A stretch of DNA of 35,678 nt from Fidelibacterota bacterium. Its GTDB lineage: Bacteria > Fidelibacterota > Marinisomatia > Marinisomatales > UBA1611. The stretch is from NCBI GenBank assembly GCA_002708715.1, contig PAPB01000013.1:1-35678 (forward strand), written 5' to 3'. This document shows, piece by piece, positions 25,396 to 33,051 of the stretch. The notes under the pieces are model-generated. The model was not told where the DNA came from. It saw nothing but the letters and a program-made list of their open reading frames with translations, and searched no databases. The position numbers were made by a program, and so were the translations under genes. Each line of letters starts with the position of its first letter. Position 1 is the first letter of the stretch.

Positions 25396-26357
25396 AAATC
25401 ATGTTGCTTTTGATGATATTCTGCTGAATTAAACCTGGACTCATCATCAACATCATTATTATTTAATTGATGATTTTTTTCTTTAAAATTTTTGTGTTTA
25501 TGCTGTCTATTATTATGTGTGTTTCTTTTTTTCTTTTTGCCTTTTCGGTTTTTTGGCTTTTTTCTTTTATTTATAATTGGGATGTCACTTATTGTAACAA
25601 AAGACAAACCCTCTTCTTCTTCTTTCAAATCTTCTTCTGAATATTCATCCACATTTTCTTTTGAACCATCAATTATTAAACTTTTTGGGTTATTTAAACT
25701 AAAAAGCGTTCCATATCCTCTTGTAATACCATTCCCCAACCCTATATAGCTCGGTAGTAAATAATTTGTTTTGAATTCACCAATAAATGCTCCCCATCCA
25801 TTTTCATCAATTTTTTCTGGTATTAGATTATCAACACCAATTTTTATATATATTTTAGATTTGATATCCGAACCTAGTTCTTTTGATAAAAACAATAAAT
25901 TCTGCCCAAGTAGCTTATTTAAGAATAGCGGTTTTTCCTGATCCGTTACAAACCGATATTTTCCACTAGTATTTTTATTTAATGCAACCCATGGTGTAAT
26001 AAATTTATATCTTAATAATTTTTCAGTGGTTATAAACTGATTATTATTTTCTTCTATATCATATTTTTCTATCCTTATAGTAATATTCCCAAAATTAAAT
26101 GTTTCAATACTTTCTATAAGGGACAATACTGGACTAACACCTTCTTTTAGACCAATAATATATATTTGTTCATTTAAAATTTTTACTTGAACTCTTGGAT
26201 ATAAATATTTGGTTCTAAAACTACCATCTAAATATGGCACGATGCTTTCATTAGGAAATTGTTTCATAAAAACACCCTTAACTTGGTATGGTGTTTTTCG
26301 AACAGGTTTGTCCGCTATTAGGCGGACTATAATAGATTCAGGAGCAATAGATTCCAT
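25392..26357 (-). CDS. Cas6/RAMP-like protein with charged C-terminal tail
   Basis: A 321-residue protein whose first ~225 residues resemble a Cas6-type double ferredoxin-like RAMP fold. Evidence is a YLYPRVQVKI strand with IYIIGLKEGV (51-74), LRYKFITPWVALN (115-127) between the two halves, and the Gly-rich loop GLGNGITRGYGTL (206-218) near the end of the second domain, as in Cas6 C-termini. After it come an acidic stretch (236-249) and a Lys/Arg/His/Asn-rich, probably disordered tail (264-300) likely to bind nucleic acid. No CRISPR repeats or other cas genes are present, so a housekeeping RNA role is more likely than crRNA processing (inference). It sits 24 bases after rho and overlaps the aminotransferase by ATGA. 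The assignment is by motif pattern. Confidence 0.6.
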   Translation of the reverse strand: MESIAPESIIVRLIADKPVRKTPYQVKGVFMKQFPNESIVPYLDGSFRTKYLYPRVQVKILNEQIYIIGLKEGVSPVLSLIESIETFNFGNITIRIEKYDIEENNNQFITTEKLLRYKFITPWVALNKNTSGKYRFVTDQEKPLFLNKLLGQNLLFLSKELGSDIKSKIYIKIGVDNLIPEKIDENGWGAFIGEFKTNYLLPSYIGLGNGITRGYGTLFSLNNPKSLIIDGSKENVDEYSEEDLKEEEEGLSFVTISDIPIINKRKKPKNRKGKKKKRNTHNNRQHKHKNFKEKNHQLNNNDVDDESRFNSAEYHQKQHDL

Positions 26358-26381
26358 TGTTTAAAAAGATAGTGTTCATCA

Positions 26382-27632
26382 TTACTGACTCATAGTATCT
26401 AGAAATTCATTATTTGATTTTGTTCGTTTTATTCTATCAATTAAAAATTGGATAGCCTCATCAACCTTCATATCGTTAACTAACTTTCTTAGAATCCACA
26501 TTCTTCCTAATTCCTTACGACTTAATAACAACTCTTCTTTTCTAGTTCCAGATTTAATGATATCAAAAGCTGGATATATTCTACGATCGCTTAAATGTCT
26601 ATCTAAAGCAAGCTCCATATTCCCAGTACCTTTAAACTCTTCAAAAATAACTTCATCAGCCCTACTACCTGTATCAACAAGTGCAGTAGCAATAATAGTC
26701 AAGCTACCACCTTCTTCAGTATTTCTCGCAGCACCTAAAAACTGTTTCGGTTTTTTTAAAGCGTTAAAATCTACACCTCCTGATAAAATTTTTCCACTAT
26801 GGGGAATTACAGCATTATGAGCTCTACCTAATCTAGTAATACTATCAAGAAGAATTACAACGTCCTCTCCAAATTCAACCATTCTTTTTGCTTTTTGAAG
26901 AACCATATCAGAAACAGATACATGTCTTTCAGGCGGCTCATCAAATGTAGAGCTTACTACTTCAGCATCGACATTTCTTTTCATATCTGTTACTTCTTCT
27001 GGCCTTTCATCAATCAGTAAAACAATACGTTTTGTATCTGGGTGATTTTTACTAATAGCGTTAGCAATTTTTTGTAGTAGGACTGTCTTCCCAGTTTTAG
27101 GCTGTGCAACAATTAATGCCCTTTGCCCCATTCCAATTGGTGAAACTAAATCCATTATTCTCATTGAAATATTTTTTTCATCTGTTTCAAGGATAAATCT
27201 CTTTTCTGGATATAAAGGAGTGAAGTTTTCAAATAATATACAATCTTTTAATTTTTCAACGGGGTGATCATTGACTAATTCTACCCGGAGTAATGCATAA
27301 AACCGTTCTTTAGCTTTAGGTGGTCGTATTTGGCCCGATACCTTATGTCCAGTTTTTAATCTAAATCTTTTTATTTGTGATGGGCTCACATATATATCAT
27401 CTGGTCCAGGCATATAATTAAAGTCTGGTGACCTTAAAAACCCATAACCATCATGCATAACCTCTAATATACCTTTAGCAAAAACTGAACCATCCTTTTT
27501 TGCCTGCGCTTCAAGAATTTTTACAGTTAATTCCTGTTTATTTAATCCAGATATATCATCAGAAATTTTTAATGATTTAGCTAATTCAGACAATTCCTGA
27601 ATACGTAGACCTTGTAATTCGCTTAAATCCAT
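26382..27632 (-). CDS. rho: Transcription termination factor Rho
   Basis: A hexameric RNA-dependent ATPase that ends transcripts. The 416 residues have a Rho_N helical part (1-45), a cold-shock RNA-binding domain (51-118, [17 protein letters not shown]) and a RecA-like motor: Walker A AQPKTGKT (176-183), catalytic region [10 protein letters not shown] (208-217), Walker B VVILLD (258-263), Q-loop LSGGVD (283-288) and the [11 protein letters not shown] segment (335-345). No large insertion is seen. The preceding 79 bases may hold its promoter. Confidence 0.97.
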   Translation of the reverse strand: MDLSELQGLRIQELSELAKSLKISDDISGLNKQELTVKILEAQAKKDGSVFAKGILEVMHDGYGFLRSPDFNYMPGPDDIYVSPSQIKRFRLKTGHKVSGQIRPPKAKERFYALLRVELVNDHPVEKLKDCILFENFTPLYPEKRFILETDEKNISMRIMDLVSPIGMGQRALIVAQPKTGKTVLLQKIANAISKNHPDTKRIVLLIDERPEEVTDMKRNVDAEVVSSTFDEPPERHVSVSDMVLQKAKRMVEFGEDVVILLDSITRLGRAHNAVIPHSGKILSGGVDFNALKKPKQFLGAARNTEEGGSLTIIATALVDTGSRADEVIFEEFKGTGNMELALDRHLSDRRIYPAFDIIKSGTRKEELLLSRKELGRMWILRKLVNDMKVDEAIQFLIDRIKRTKSNNEFLDTMSQ

Positions 27633-27703
27633 AAATAGTTCCCTAATAATTCATTAATAAAAAAATATGTTAAAACTCTACCGGGGATTTTGATAGATAA
27701 TAT

Positions 27704-27724
27704 AACTTACATTAATTGTAAGTT
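27704..27724 (-). repeat. Small inverted repeat across the folC stop codon
   Basis: AACTTACA and TGTAAGTT form a perfect 8-base inverted repeat around a 5-base spacer that contains most of the folC stop. There is no following T-run, so it may be a weak processing hairpin; termination is not supported. Confidence 0.3.
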
Positions 27725-28980
27725 GTGTCAAAGTATTTTCCATATTCAGAATAAACCTCTTGTGCAATATAATGACTGCCAAAAATAAGCCCAATAAATT
27801 CTTCATTGTATATTTCTCTTATCATACTCAAACCTTCTTTTACAGAACCAGCAGTTTCATAATCTATATTTTGACTGTCCATAATTTTCGATAATTTTTT
27901 AACACTTAACAAAAGTCTCTTTTGATCTTCGCAAATAATAATCTTATTAAATTTCCCCCTTAATAAATTACATATAGAATTAATATTTTTATCACCCTTA
28001 ATACAAAACAAACCTAATAATTTTTTTTTAGCATGATTCTCTGTTACTGTATCTATCATTGCTCTAATTCCATCATAATTATGGGCCACATCATAGTATA
28101 TATTTTCATCAGACATCTTTTCCATTCTAGCTGGCCAAGAAGAATTTTTAATTGCATTATTTAGTTTGGACGAATCAATCTCATCTAAAATCACTTCTGC
28201 AATTTTTATTGCTAATATACAGTTTAAAATTTGATGCTTTCCTCTTAATGGTAAATTAATTGCATATTTTTTATATATAAATGAAGAACCATAATCATTA
28301 ACTTTAAATACATTTATATCTTTTTTCTTTATAATGGTTAAAGGTGCATTCTTTCTATCTGATATTTCTTTAATTACTGCTATAATAGGCTCACTTTGCT
28401 CAAATGTTACAATTGGTATATTGTTTTTAATAATACCAGCCTTTTCTTTAGATATTTTCTCTATGCTATCTCCAAGAATATCCATATGATCTAATGAAAT
28501 AGATGATATACCACAAACTAAAGGTGAAATTACATTTGTCGAATCAAGCCTCCCTCCAAGACCAGTTTCGATTATGGCTATATCAACTGATTCATTATAA
28601 AAATAATCAAAGGCCATTGAAGTGGCAGTTTCAAAAAATGTGGTTTTTAATTTTTTTATATGGTCTGCGTTATTCTCCATAAAATCAGTAATAGCTATAT
28701 CAGAGATTTGCTCACCGTTTATTTTAATTCTTTCATTAAACCTAACTAAATGTGGGGAGGTATATAAACCAACAGTCTTCCCATGTTCTATTAATATCTT
28801 GCTAAGAATTGCACATGTACTTCCTTTCCCATTTGTACCAGCGATATGAATACATTTTAATTTTTCATGGGGATTGCCAATTTTATTTAAAAATTCTTTA
28901 GTATGTTTTAAACCAACTTTTATTCCTAAACGTTGTAAGCTAAATAATTCTTCTAATACTGTATCTATATTAGAAATCAT
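27712..28980 (-). CDS. folC: Dihydrofolate synthase / folylpolyglutamate synthase
   Basis: It adds glutamate to dihydropteroate and to folates. The 422 residues are typical. P-loop GTNGKGST (48-55) follows HIA; then TSPHLVRFNERIKI with the substrate-binding loop, ETGLGGRLDSTNV, SLDHMDILG and KAGIIK are all Mur-ligase-superfamily FolC signatures. The C-terminal domain has YYDVAHNYDG, as in FolC (DGAHNP-like), with some drift. It overlaps murI by 11 bases, so it is part of the amidase-murI-folC run. Confidence 0.95.
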   Translation of the reverse strand: MISNIDTVLEELFSLQRLGIKVGLKHTKEFLNKIGNPHEKLKCIHIAGTNGKGSTCAILSKILIEHGKTVGLYTSPHLVRFNERIKINGEQISDIAITDFMENNADHIKKLKTTFFETATSMAFDYFYNESVDIAIIETGLGGRLDSTNVISPLVCGISSISLDHMDILGDSIEKISKEKAGIIKNNIPIVTFEQSEPIIAVIKEISDRKNAPLTIIKKKDINVFKVNDYGSSFIYKKYAINLPLRGKHQILNCILAIKIAEVILDEIDSSKLNNAIKNSSWPARMEKMSDENIYYDVAHNYDGIRAMIDTVTENHAKKKLLGLFCIKGDKNINSICNLLRGKFNKIIICEDQKRLLLSVKKLSKIMDSQNIDYETAGSVKEGLSMIREIYNEEFIGLIFGSHYIAQEVYSEYGKYFDTTYN

Positions 28981-29767
28981 TTACTAAATGAAGATGTTTA
29001 ATCTCTTCGCCAAGAAATATATTCCCAAGTTCTTCAAAACGCATCGGTAAATCAGTAACATAACAATGTAAAGTCCCTTTTTGTACCCCCTGATTCAATA
29101 ATTTATGATATTGTAATTTTTTATGAGCATCCGTTGCTACTACTGATGCAGAATCAATGAGTGTGATTTGTTTTGTGATTTTAGATATAACGCTTTTTAA
29201 TAAAGGATAGTGAGTGCAACCTAATATTAAAGTATCTACTTTATTTTTAAATGAAGATAAATAATGTTTAGCTACTTGATTAATTGCATCCCCATTAGTT
29301 AGTCCTTCTTCTACAAAAGGAACAAATAGAGGACATGCTTTAGAAATAATATCAACATTTTTATCTTTATTTTTTATTGAAATTTCATATGCTTTGGATT
29401 TAATTGTAGCAATCGTTCCAATTACACCAATTTTACCCCTACTTGTTTTTGAAATGGCTTGTTTTGAACCGGGTTCTATGACACCTATTATTGGAACATT
29501 TTTAAAATCCTTTTTTAATCTGTTTAGTGCCATAGCTGTCGCAGTATTGCACGCAACAACAATAATCTTTGCATCTTTTTTAATTAAAAATTTTGTTATC
29601 TGCTTCGAATACTGCTCAACTAAATCTTTACTTTTTATACCATATGGCAAGCGTGCAGTATCCCCAAAATACACGATTGATTCATTGGGTAATAGCTCTT
29701 TTAAGGCTTTTACAACAGTTAAACCACCAAGCCCAGAATCAAAAACACCTATAGGTCTATTATCCAT
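28970..29767 (-). CDS. murI: Glutamate racemase
   Basis: It supplies D-glutamate for peptidoglycan. The 265 residues have GVFDSGLGGLTV (7-18) at the N-terminus, YFGDTARLPYG (33-43), first catalytic Cys73 in VACNTATA and second catalytic Cys183 in LGCTHYPLL. Both acid/base cysteines are present, so it should be active. It lies 2 bases after the amidase stop: two wall-related enzymes in one run. Confidence 0.96.
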   Translation of the reverse strand: MDNRPIGVFDSGLGGLTVVKALKELLPNESIVYFGDTARLPYGIKSKDLVEQYSKQITKFLIKKDAKIIVVACNTATAMALNRLKKDFKNVPIIGVIEPGSKQAISKTSRGKIGVIGTIATIKSKAYEISIKNKDKNVDIISKACPLFVPFVEEGLTNGDAINQVAKHYLSSFKNKVDTLILGCTHYPLLKSVISKITKQITLIDSASVVATDAHKKLQYHKLLNQGVQKGTLHCYVTDLPMRFEELGNIFLGEEIKHLHLVNDF

Positions 29768-29769
29768 TA

Positions 29770-31248
29770 TTATTCCTCAGATAAAAGTTTATCTCTTGAA
29801 GATTTAAATTTAATAATTGCATTATATATCCCATCAGCAATTTTTTTTCTATAAGAGGGAGATTTCAAATTTTTTTCTTCAGTTGGGTTAGAAACAAAAC
29901 CACCTTCAATCAGAACGCAAGGCATGCTGGCTCCTGAAAGAACATAGAATCCAGCCTGTTTTACTCCACGATTTGGAATCGTTAATTTCTTATCAAGTTC
30001 CTCCTGTATTATAGCCGCTAATACCTCACTCTCTTTTAAAAACATACTGCTTGCCATTGTTGCAGTTATTTTTCTTTCCATGGATAACTCTTCATAATTA
30101 ACCTTTTTTTCTTCGAATTCAATTACTGAATTCTCTCTTGATGCGACCTCAATTGCCTCATCACTATAGGCAGATGAATATAAATACGTTTCAAAACCTT
30201 TTATTTTTCTATTGGGATTTGAATTAATATGAATACTTACAAATAGTTTTCCTCCTGCTTCATTAGCGATTTTAGTTCTTTTCCATAATGGAATAAATAT
30301 ATCCTCTGTTCTAGTATATACAACTTTTATCCCAGTATTTTTCTCTAATAGCCTGCCAACTCTTTTAGTAATATCTAATACAACATCCTTTTCTTTTGTT
30401 CCATATTTACCACTTGTACCTGGGTCTTTACCTCCATGACCAGCATCAAGAACAATAGTATCTAATCTCCACCTATCTTTAGCTTTTTTGATGCGTTTTT
30501 TATTACTATCTAATGCAGTTCTAAGTGTAATAACGATTTCATTTGGATCATGATTTTGATACCATTCATGGCTTATAACTTCTGATCTAAGTTTTAATGC
30601 AATTTGAGCAGTCTCATTAATTTGATCAGACTCAACTCTATGTATTATTCCGCGCGTAATTGTTTTATTTAATGTTGATGTATCAACTACACCCCCAACA
30701 ATAGTCAAATAAAACCAACCATGTTTATTAATAAAAGAACTAATATCACGATCCGAAAATGATTTCTGAGTGTTTATACGTACAATAGTACCATTAGTTT
30801 TTTGTTCAATTTTTAATGATTTAACACTATATCTTACAATATCTATATCTAAGACTTCCTTCCTACTATCAAAAAATAAACCAGGTATAGTAGTTTTCCT
30901 TAATATCTCAAAAAAACTTTCTGCTGGCAAATAAAAATCACCTTTGTATTCTTGCACTATATCAACCATTTGGTATGGAACATCATCTATAATTAAAAAA
31001 CTAGTACCAGCTGAAATTTTAATCCTTTTACCAGAAACATATAAAACTAATTTTTTCCTTTCAAGGTTTTCATATAAACGAGAAGATAGAGCAGAAACAA
31101 GATCACGAGTTGATACATATATAATTTTTTCACCTTTTAAAGTTTTAATTAAAAAATCTTTAGAAGTTGATTTGTTAATTACTTTTATATCTGCAAATAA
31201 AATATTTGAAAAAAATATTGATGCATATATTATTCTCTTAATTATCAT
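29770..31248 (-). CDS. Exported N-acetylmuramoyl-L-alanine amidase (Amidase_3)
   Basis: A peptidoglycan hydrolase cutting the MurNAc-L-Ala bond, acting in the periplasm. Of 492 residues, 1-19 are a signal peptide (ending LFA). Residues ~20-135 look like a copper-amine-oxidase-N-like stalk domain (VPYQMVDIV, FYLPAESFFEIL) and ~143-245 an AMIN-like beta region. The catalytic domain runs from 263: VLDAGHGGKDPG (His271), Glu286 in TKEKDVVLD, His340 in VSIHINS and catalytic Glu448 in LIEGGFVSN. Between His340 and Glu448 lies a helical insert (~367-412) like the regulatory helix of AmiB/AmiC, suggesting it needs activation by a partner (inference). Confidence 0.93.
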   Translation of the reverse strand: MIIKRIIYASIFFSNILFADIKVINKSTSKDFLIKTLKGEKIIYVSTRDLVSALSSRLYENLERKKLVLYVSGKRIKISAGTSFLIIDDVPYQMVDIVQEYKGDFYLPAESFFEILRKTTIPGLFFDSRKEVLDIDIVRYSVKSLKIEQKTNGTIVRINTQKSFSDRDISSFINKHGWFYLTIVGGVVDTSTLNKTITRGIIHRVESDQINETAQIALKLRSEVISHEWYQNHDPNEIVITLRTALDSNKKRIKKAKDRWRLDTIVLDAGHGGKDPGTSGKYGTKEKDVVLDITKRVGRLLEKNTGIKVVYTRTEDIFIPLWKRTKIANEAGGKLFVSIHINSNPNRKIKGFETYLYSSAYSDEAIEVASRENSVIEFEEKKVNYEELSMERKITATMASSMFLKESEVLAAIIQEELDKKLTIPNRGVKQAGFYVLSGASMPCVLIEGGFVSNPTEEKNLKSPSYRKKIADGIYNAIIKFKSSRDKLLSEE

Positions 31249-31280
31249 TAATGTTTTAATAGGTTATTATTTTTATTTAT

Positions 31281-31296
31281 GTATAATTAATTATAC
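31281..31296. promoter_or_regulatory. Perfect AT palindrome upstream of amidase
   Basis: GTATAATTAATTATAC is a perfect 16-base palindrome starting 33 bases before the amidase start. Each strand contains TATAAT, so it may be a -10 element in either direction or a small operator. No convincing -35 is seen at 16-18 bases. Confidence 0.35.
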
Positions 31297-31427
31297 TGTA
31301 GAAAAATATTAATATAATGAAAGAGAAATCCGTAAAACTTTGGAATATTTTTTGATTGTATTTTAGAATCAAAACAAACGGATTCTATATTATTATTTAA
31401 AAAAATATGACTAAATATTTATAAAGT

Positions 31428-31459
31428 AATTGCGCCTCAATAATATTTGAGGCGCAATT
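31428..31459 (-). terminator. Strong hairpin terminator after the tandem small membrane genes
   Basis: AATTGCGCCTCAA and TTGAGGCGCAATT form a perfect 13-base stem with loop TAATAT, ending 19 bases after the stop of the 72-residue protein. On the minus strand it is followed by TACTTTATAAATATT, a loose U-rich tract, so it can act as terminator or 3' stabiliser. It is the most GC-rich stem in the window. The rest of the 230-base gap (31249-31478) holds only AT-rich sequence and the palindrome listed separately. Confidence 0.75.
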
Positions 31460-31478
31460 TTCAGACATTAAAGCCTGT

Positions 31479-31697
31479 TTACTTTTTTTCGTACCACATC
31501 ACGAGTATCATTAGTGCTAAGAGTCCTGCCAGTCCTGCATCGCCAAACTGAGCCATCACTCGTCCTAGGCCTTCAATCACACCGAAAAAGTCATCAAACA
31601 GGATACCGACAACGATTCCAATAACGACTAGAGACTTGAGTAAATCGGTTGCGATTCCAAGCCACTCGTTGAGGGTTTCAAATCCACCTTTGAGCAT
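31479..31697 (-). CDS. Small two-helix membrane protein, paralogue of its neighbour, unknown function
   Basis: A 72-residue hydrophobic protein with no cleavable signal. Residues ~8-34 form a long helix (hydrophobic core LVVIGIVVGILF), then a polar DDFF segment, an amphipathic helix (GVIEGLGRVMAQF) and a C-terminal helix from DAGLAGLLALMILVMWYEKK. The DxGxAGLLAL core matches the upstream 69-residue protein, so the two are paralogues. AGGAGG lies 5 bases before the ATG. Codons favour C in the third position (ACC, AAC, GTC, ATC) and GC is visibly higher than in neighbouring genes, signs of high expression. Small ring or pore proteins look similar, but function is unknown. Confidence 0.8.
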   Translation of the reverse strand: MLKGGFETLNEWLGIATDLLKSLVVIGIVVGILFDDFFGVIEGLGRVMAQFGDAGLAGLLALMILVMWYEKK

Positions 31698-31702
31698 ACT
31701 TT

Positions 31703-31708
31703 CCTCCT
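31703..31708 (-). promoter_or_regulatory. Strong ribosome-binding site of the 72-residue protein
   Basis: AGGAGG on the minus strand, 5 bases before the ATG at 31697. Such full matches are rare in this window, so it marks strong translation. Confidence 0.85.
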
Positions 31709-31709
31709 G

Positions 31710-31764
31710 TCAAAAGGCTGATAAAGAAGTCTCTAAGTTGAAACTTCTTTTTGGCCCTTTTTGA
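31710..31764 (-). ncRNA. Intercistronic RNA hairpin between the two small membrane genes
   Basis: The inner stem AAAGAAGTTTC/GAGACTTCTTT (11 pairs with one G-U, loop AACTTA) is enclosed by an outer imperfect stem TCAAAAAGGGC/GCCTTTTGA with two bulges. The structure fills the gap and ends just before the AGGAGG of the downstream gene. It may stabilise or process the mRNA or attenuate readthrough. No U-run follows, so it is not a classical terminator. Confidence 0.55.
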
Positions 31765-31768
31765 TTAT

Positions 31769-31978
31769 TTATCCTAGAAACGAGAGAAAGACTAGCAAAG
31801 CAAGCAGACCTGCAAACCCGCCATCTAGAAATGTATTTACTAGGTCTACAATTCCACCTATTGGATCAAATCCTGTGGAATAAATGATGTTAACGAATAC
31901 AAATAGCACTATAAGTGCTTTTATAACGCCAACGATTCCAGCTGCAGCATTTTGTACGGTTGCATTTACATCAGCCAT
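31769..31978 (-). CDS. Small two-helix membrane protein, unknown function (first of tandem pair)
   Basis: A 69-residue hydrophobic protein: Ala/Val/Asn N-terminus, one long helix (about 8-33, GVIKALIVLFVFVNIIY), a turn with STGFDPIGG, an amphipathic helix (IVDLVNTFL) and a terminal helix DGGFAGLLALLVFLSFLG. It shares DGxAGLLAL-type architecture with the 72-residue downstream protein. AAGGAGG lies 7 bases before the ATG. There is no signal-peptide cleavage site and no charged residue in the last helix. Transcribed first, ahead of the hairpin and the paralogue. I do not recognise a family; VirB2-like or c-ring-like assemblies are only analogies. Confidence 0.8.
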   Translation of the reverse strand: MADVNATVQNAAAGIVGVIKALIVLFVFVNIIYSTGFDPIGGIVDLVNTFLDGGFAGLLALLVFLSFLG

Positions 31979-31985
31979 GCCAATA

Positions 31986-31992
31986 CCTCCTT
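31986..31992 (-). promoter_or_regulatory. Strong ribosome-binding site of the 69-residue protein
   Basis: AAGGAGG on the minus strand with a 7-base spacer to the ATG at 31978, the best Shine-Dalgarno sequence seen in the window. Confidence 0.85.
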
Positions 31993-32009
31993 GGTTTGGT
32001 TTTTGATTT

Positions 32010-32040
32010 AAGAGTAAAAAAGTTTTTACTCTTTTTTTTT
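32010..32040. terminator. Hairpin with T-run in leader of the small membrane genes
   Basis: AAGAGTAAAAA and TTTTTACTCTT form an 11-base inverted repeat with a 2-base spacer, followed on the plus strand by a run of nine T. By T-run position it is a plus-strand terminator, though no plus gene precedes it. On the minus strand it would be a 5' leader hairpin before the AAGGAGG site, possibly protecting the mRNA. Confidence 0.5.
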
Positions 32041-32045
32041 ATTGA

Positions 32046-32079
32046 TTGTCCATTGGTATGTAGTTTTTACCAGGGTCAA
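32046..32079. promoter_or_regulatory. Imperfect inverted repeat upstream of the small membrane genes
   Basis: On the minus strand TTGACCCTGGTA is answered by TACCAATGGACAA nine bases later (TTG, CC and TGGTA pair, with mismatches and one extra base). The TTGACC end also looks like a -35 element, but no good -10 follows at 17 bases. It could be an operator or an RNA hairpin. The rest of the 173-base gap shows nothing further. Confidence 0.35.
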
Positions 32080-32151
32080 TCCCTTTATTTAAATAGAATT
32101 TACAAATATTCAAGGCATTTCCAATGTTTATATTTATTTATTGAAATTCGA

Positions 32152-33051
32152 TTATGGTTTAGAACTCCGAGCACCAGAAATAACAGAATTAATTACAATG
32201 TATCTAATAAAAATTTGCCATGGCATAATTAATGATATTGATTTAATAATCATATTAATTAAAGGATTAAAAACTATATATCCCTTTAATGAATATATCC
32301 AATCGGCTCCTAGTTCTTTATTATATTGAGGATATCTATTGATTAAGGTCGGGAGGTTGTACTTCCCATAAGTTTTCATAGAAAAACAAAATTCGTTAAT
32401 ACTCCTGCGATGATAATGAATCGAATTAGATTTTTTTGAAAAAATAAATCCCCATCTATATTTATTCCAAATTTTTGCGGATAAATCTGTATCCTCTCCA
32501 CCATATTGATTTATTTTTTCGTCAAAAAATCCTACCTCCAATAATTTAGAGCGTTTTATGATAGCATTCCCAAAAAGCATATACTGAAATGATATTAGAC
32601 TACCATCACCAAATTGGCGCGCACCTCTTTTTGACCCGAAATAATATTTTTCCATTGGATTTAAAATAATACCTGGTGGAGGAACATTGTCTCCCATTAC
32701 TCCAATGATATTTTTTTTAAAATAAGGTAGAAATGACTCGATCCAATCGTTTTTTACAATCATATCACCATCTAAAAACGCAACTAGATCCGCATTCCCT
32801 ATTGTAACACCAGTATTCCTTGTTGCAGACAACCCCTTATTTTGTTCGTGATGTATAATTGTAATATTTTGATTCTGCCTATATTCGTCTAGAATCTCCC
32901 CTGTCTTATCATCTGAATGATCATTAACAAAATAACAATGATATTTGTCCTTTGGGTAGGACTGAGATAATAAACTAATTAAGCATTTTTCAATTGTTTT
33001 TTCAACATTATAACAAGGTATAACAATATCTATTGAGATTATTTTATCCAT
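32152..33051 (-). CDS. Glycosyltransferase family 2
   Basis: A GT-A fold sugar transferase of 299 residues, likely adding a sugar to a surface polysaccharide. The nucleotide-binding start IDIVIPCYNVEKTIEKCL (7-24), FVNDHSDD (41-48), NKGLSATRNTG (71-81) and the metal-binding DGD (Asp94-Gly-Asp96) are classical. GGEDTDLSAKI in the second half fits the catalytic-base ED motif. A hydrophobic C-terminal stretch (about 255-290) may associate with the membrane. It overlaps the next glycosyltransferase by 13 bases. Donor and acceptor are unknown. Confidence 0.92.
   Translation of the reverse strand: MDKIISIDIVIPCYNVEKTIEKCLISLLSQSYPKDKYHCYFVNDHSDDKTGEILDEYRQNQNITIIHHEQNKGLSATRNTGVTIGNADLVAFLDGDMIVKNDWIESFLPYFKKNIIGVMGDNVPPPGIILNPMEKYYFGSKRGARQFGDGSLISFQYMLFGNAIIKRSKLLEVGFFDEKINQYGGEDTDLSAKIWNKYRWGFIFSKKSNSIHYHRRSINEFCFSMKTYGKYNLPTLINRYPQYNKELGADWIYSLKGYIVFNPLINMIIKSISLIMPWQIFIRYIVINSVISGARSSKP

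Noticed and set aside
25392-26357. A CRISPR-Cas locus around the Cas6-like gene
   Set aside because: No direct repeats with regular spacers and no other cas genes were seen on either strand nearby; flanking genes are housekeeping.
29394-29807. Long plus-strand open frame (137 codons) opposite murI
   Set aside because: It is antisense to a gene with both catalytic cysteines and has a low-information composition; a shadow of the murI codon pattern.
30944-31312. Plus-strand open frame (122 codons) opposite the amidase N-terminus
   Set aside because: It lies over the signal peptide and stalk of a convincing amidase; no motif or ribosome site.
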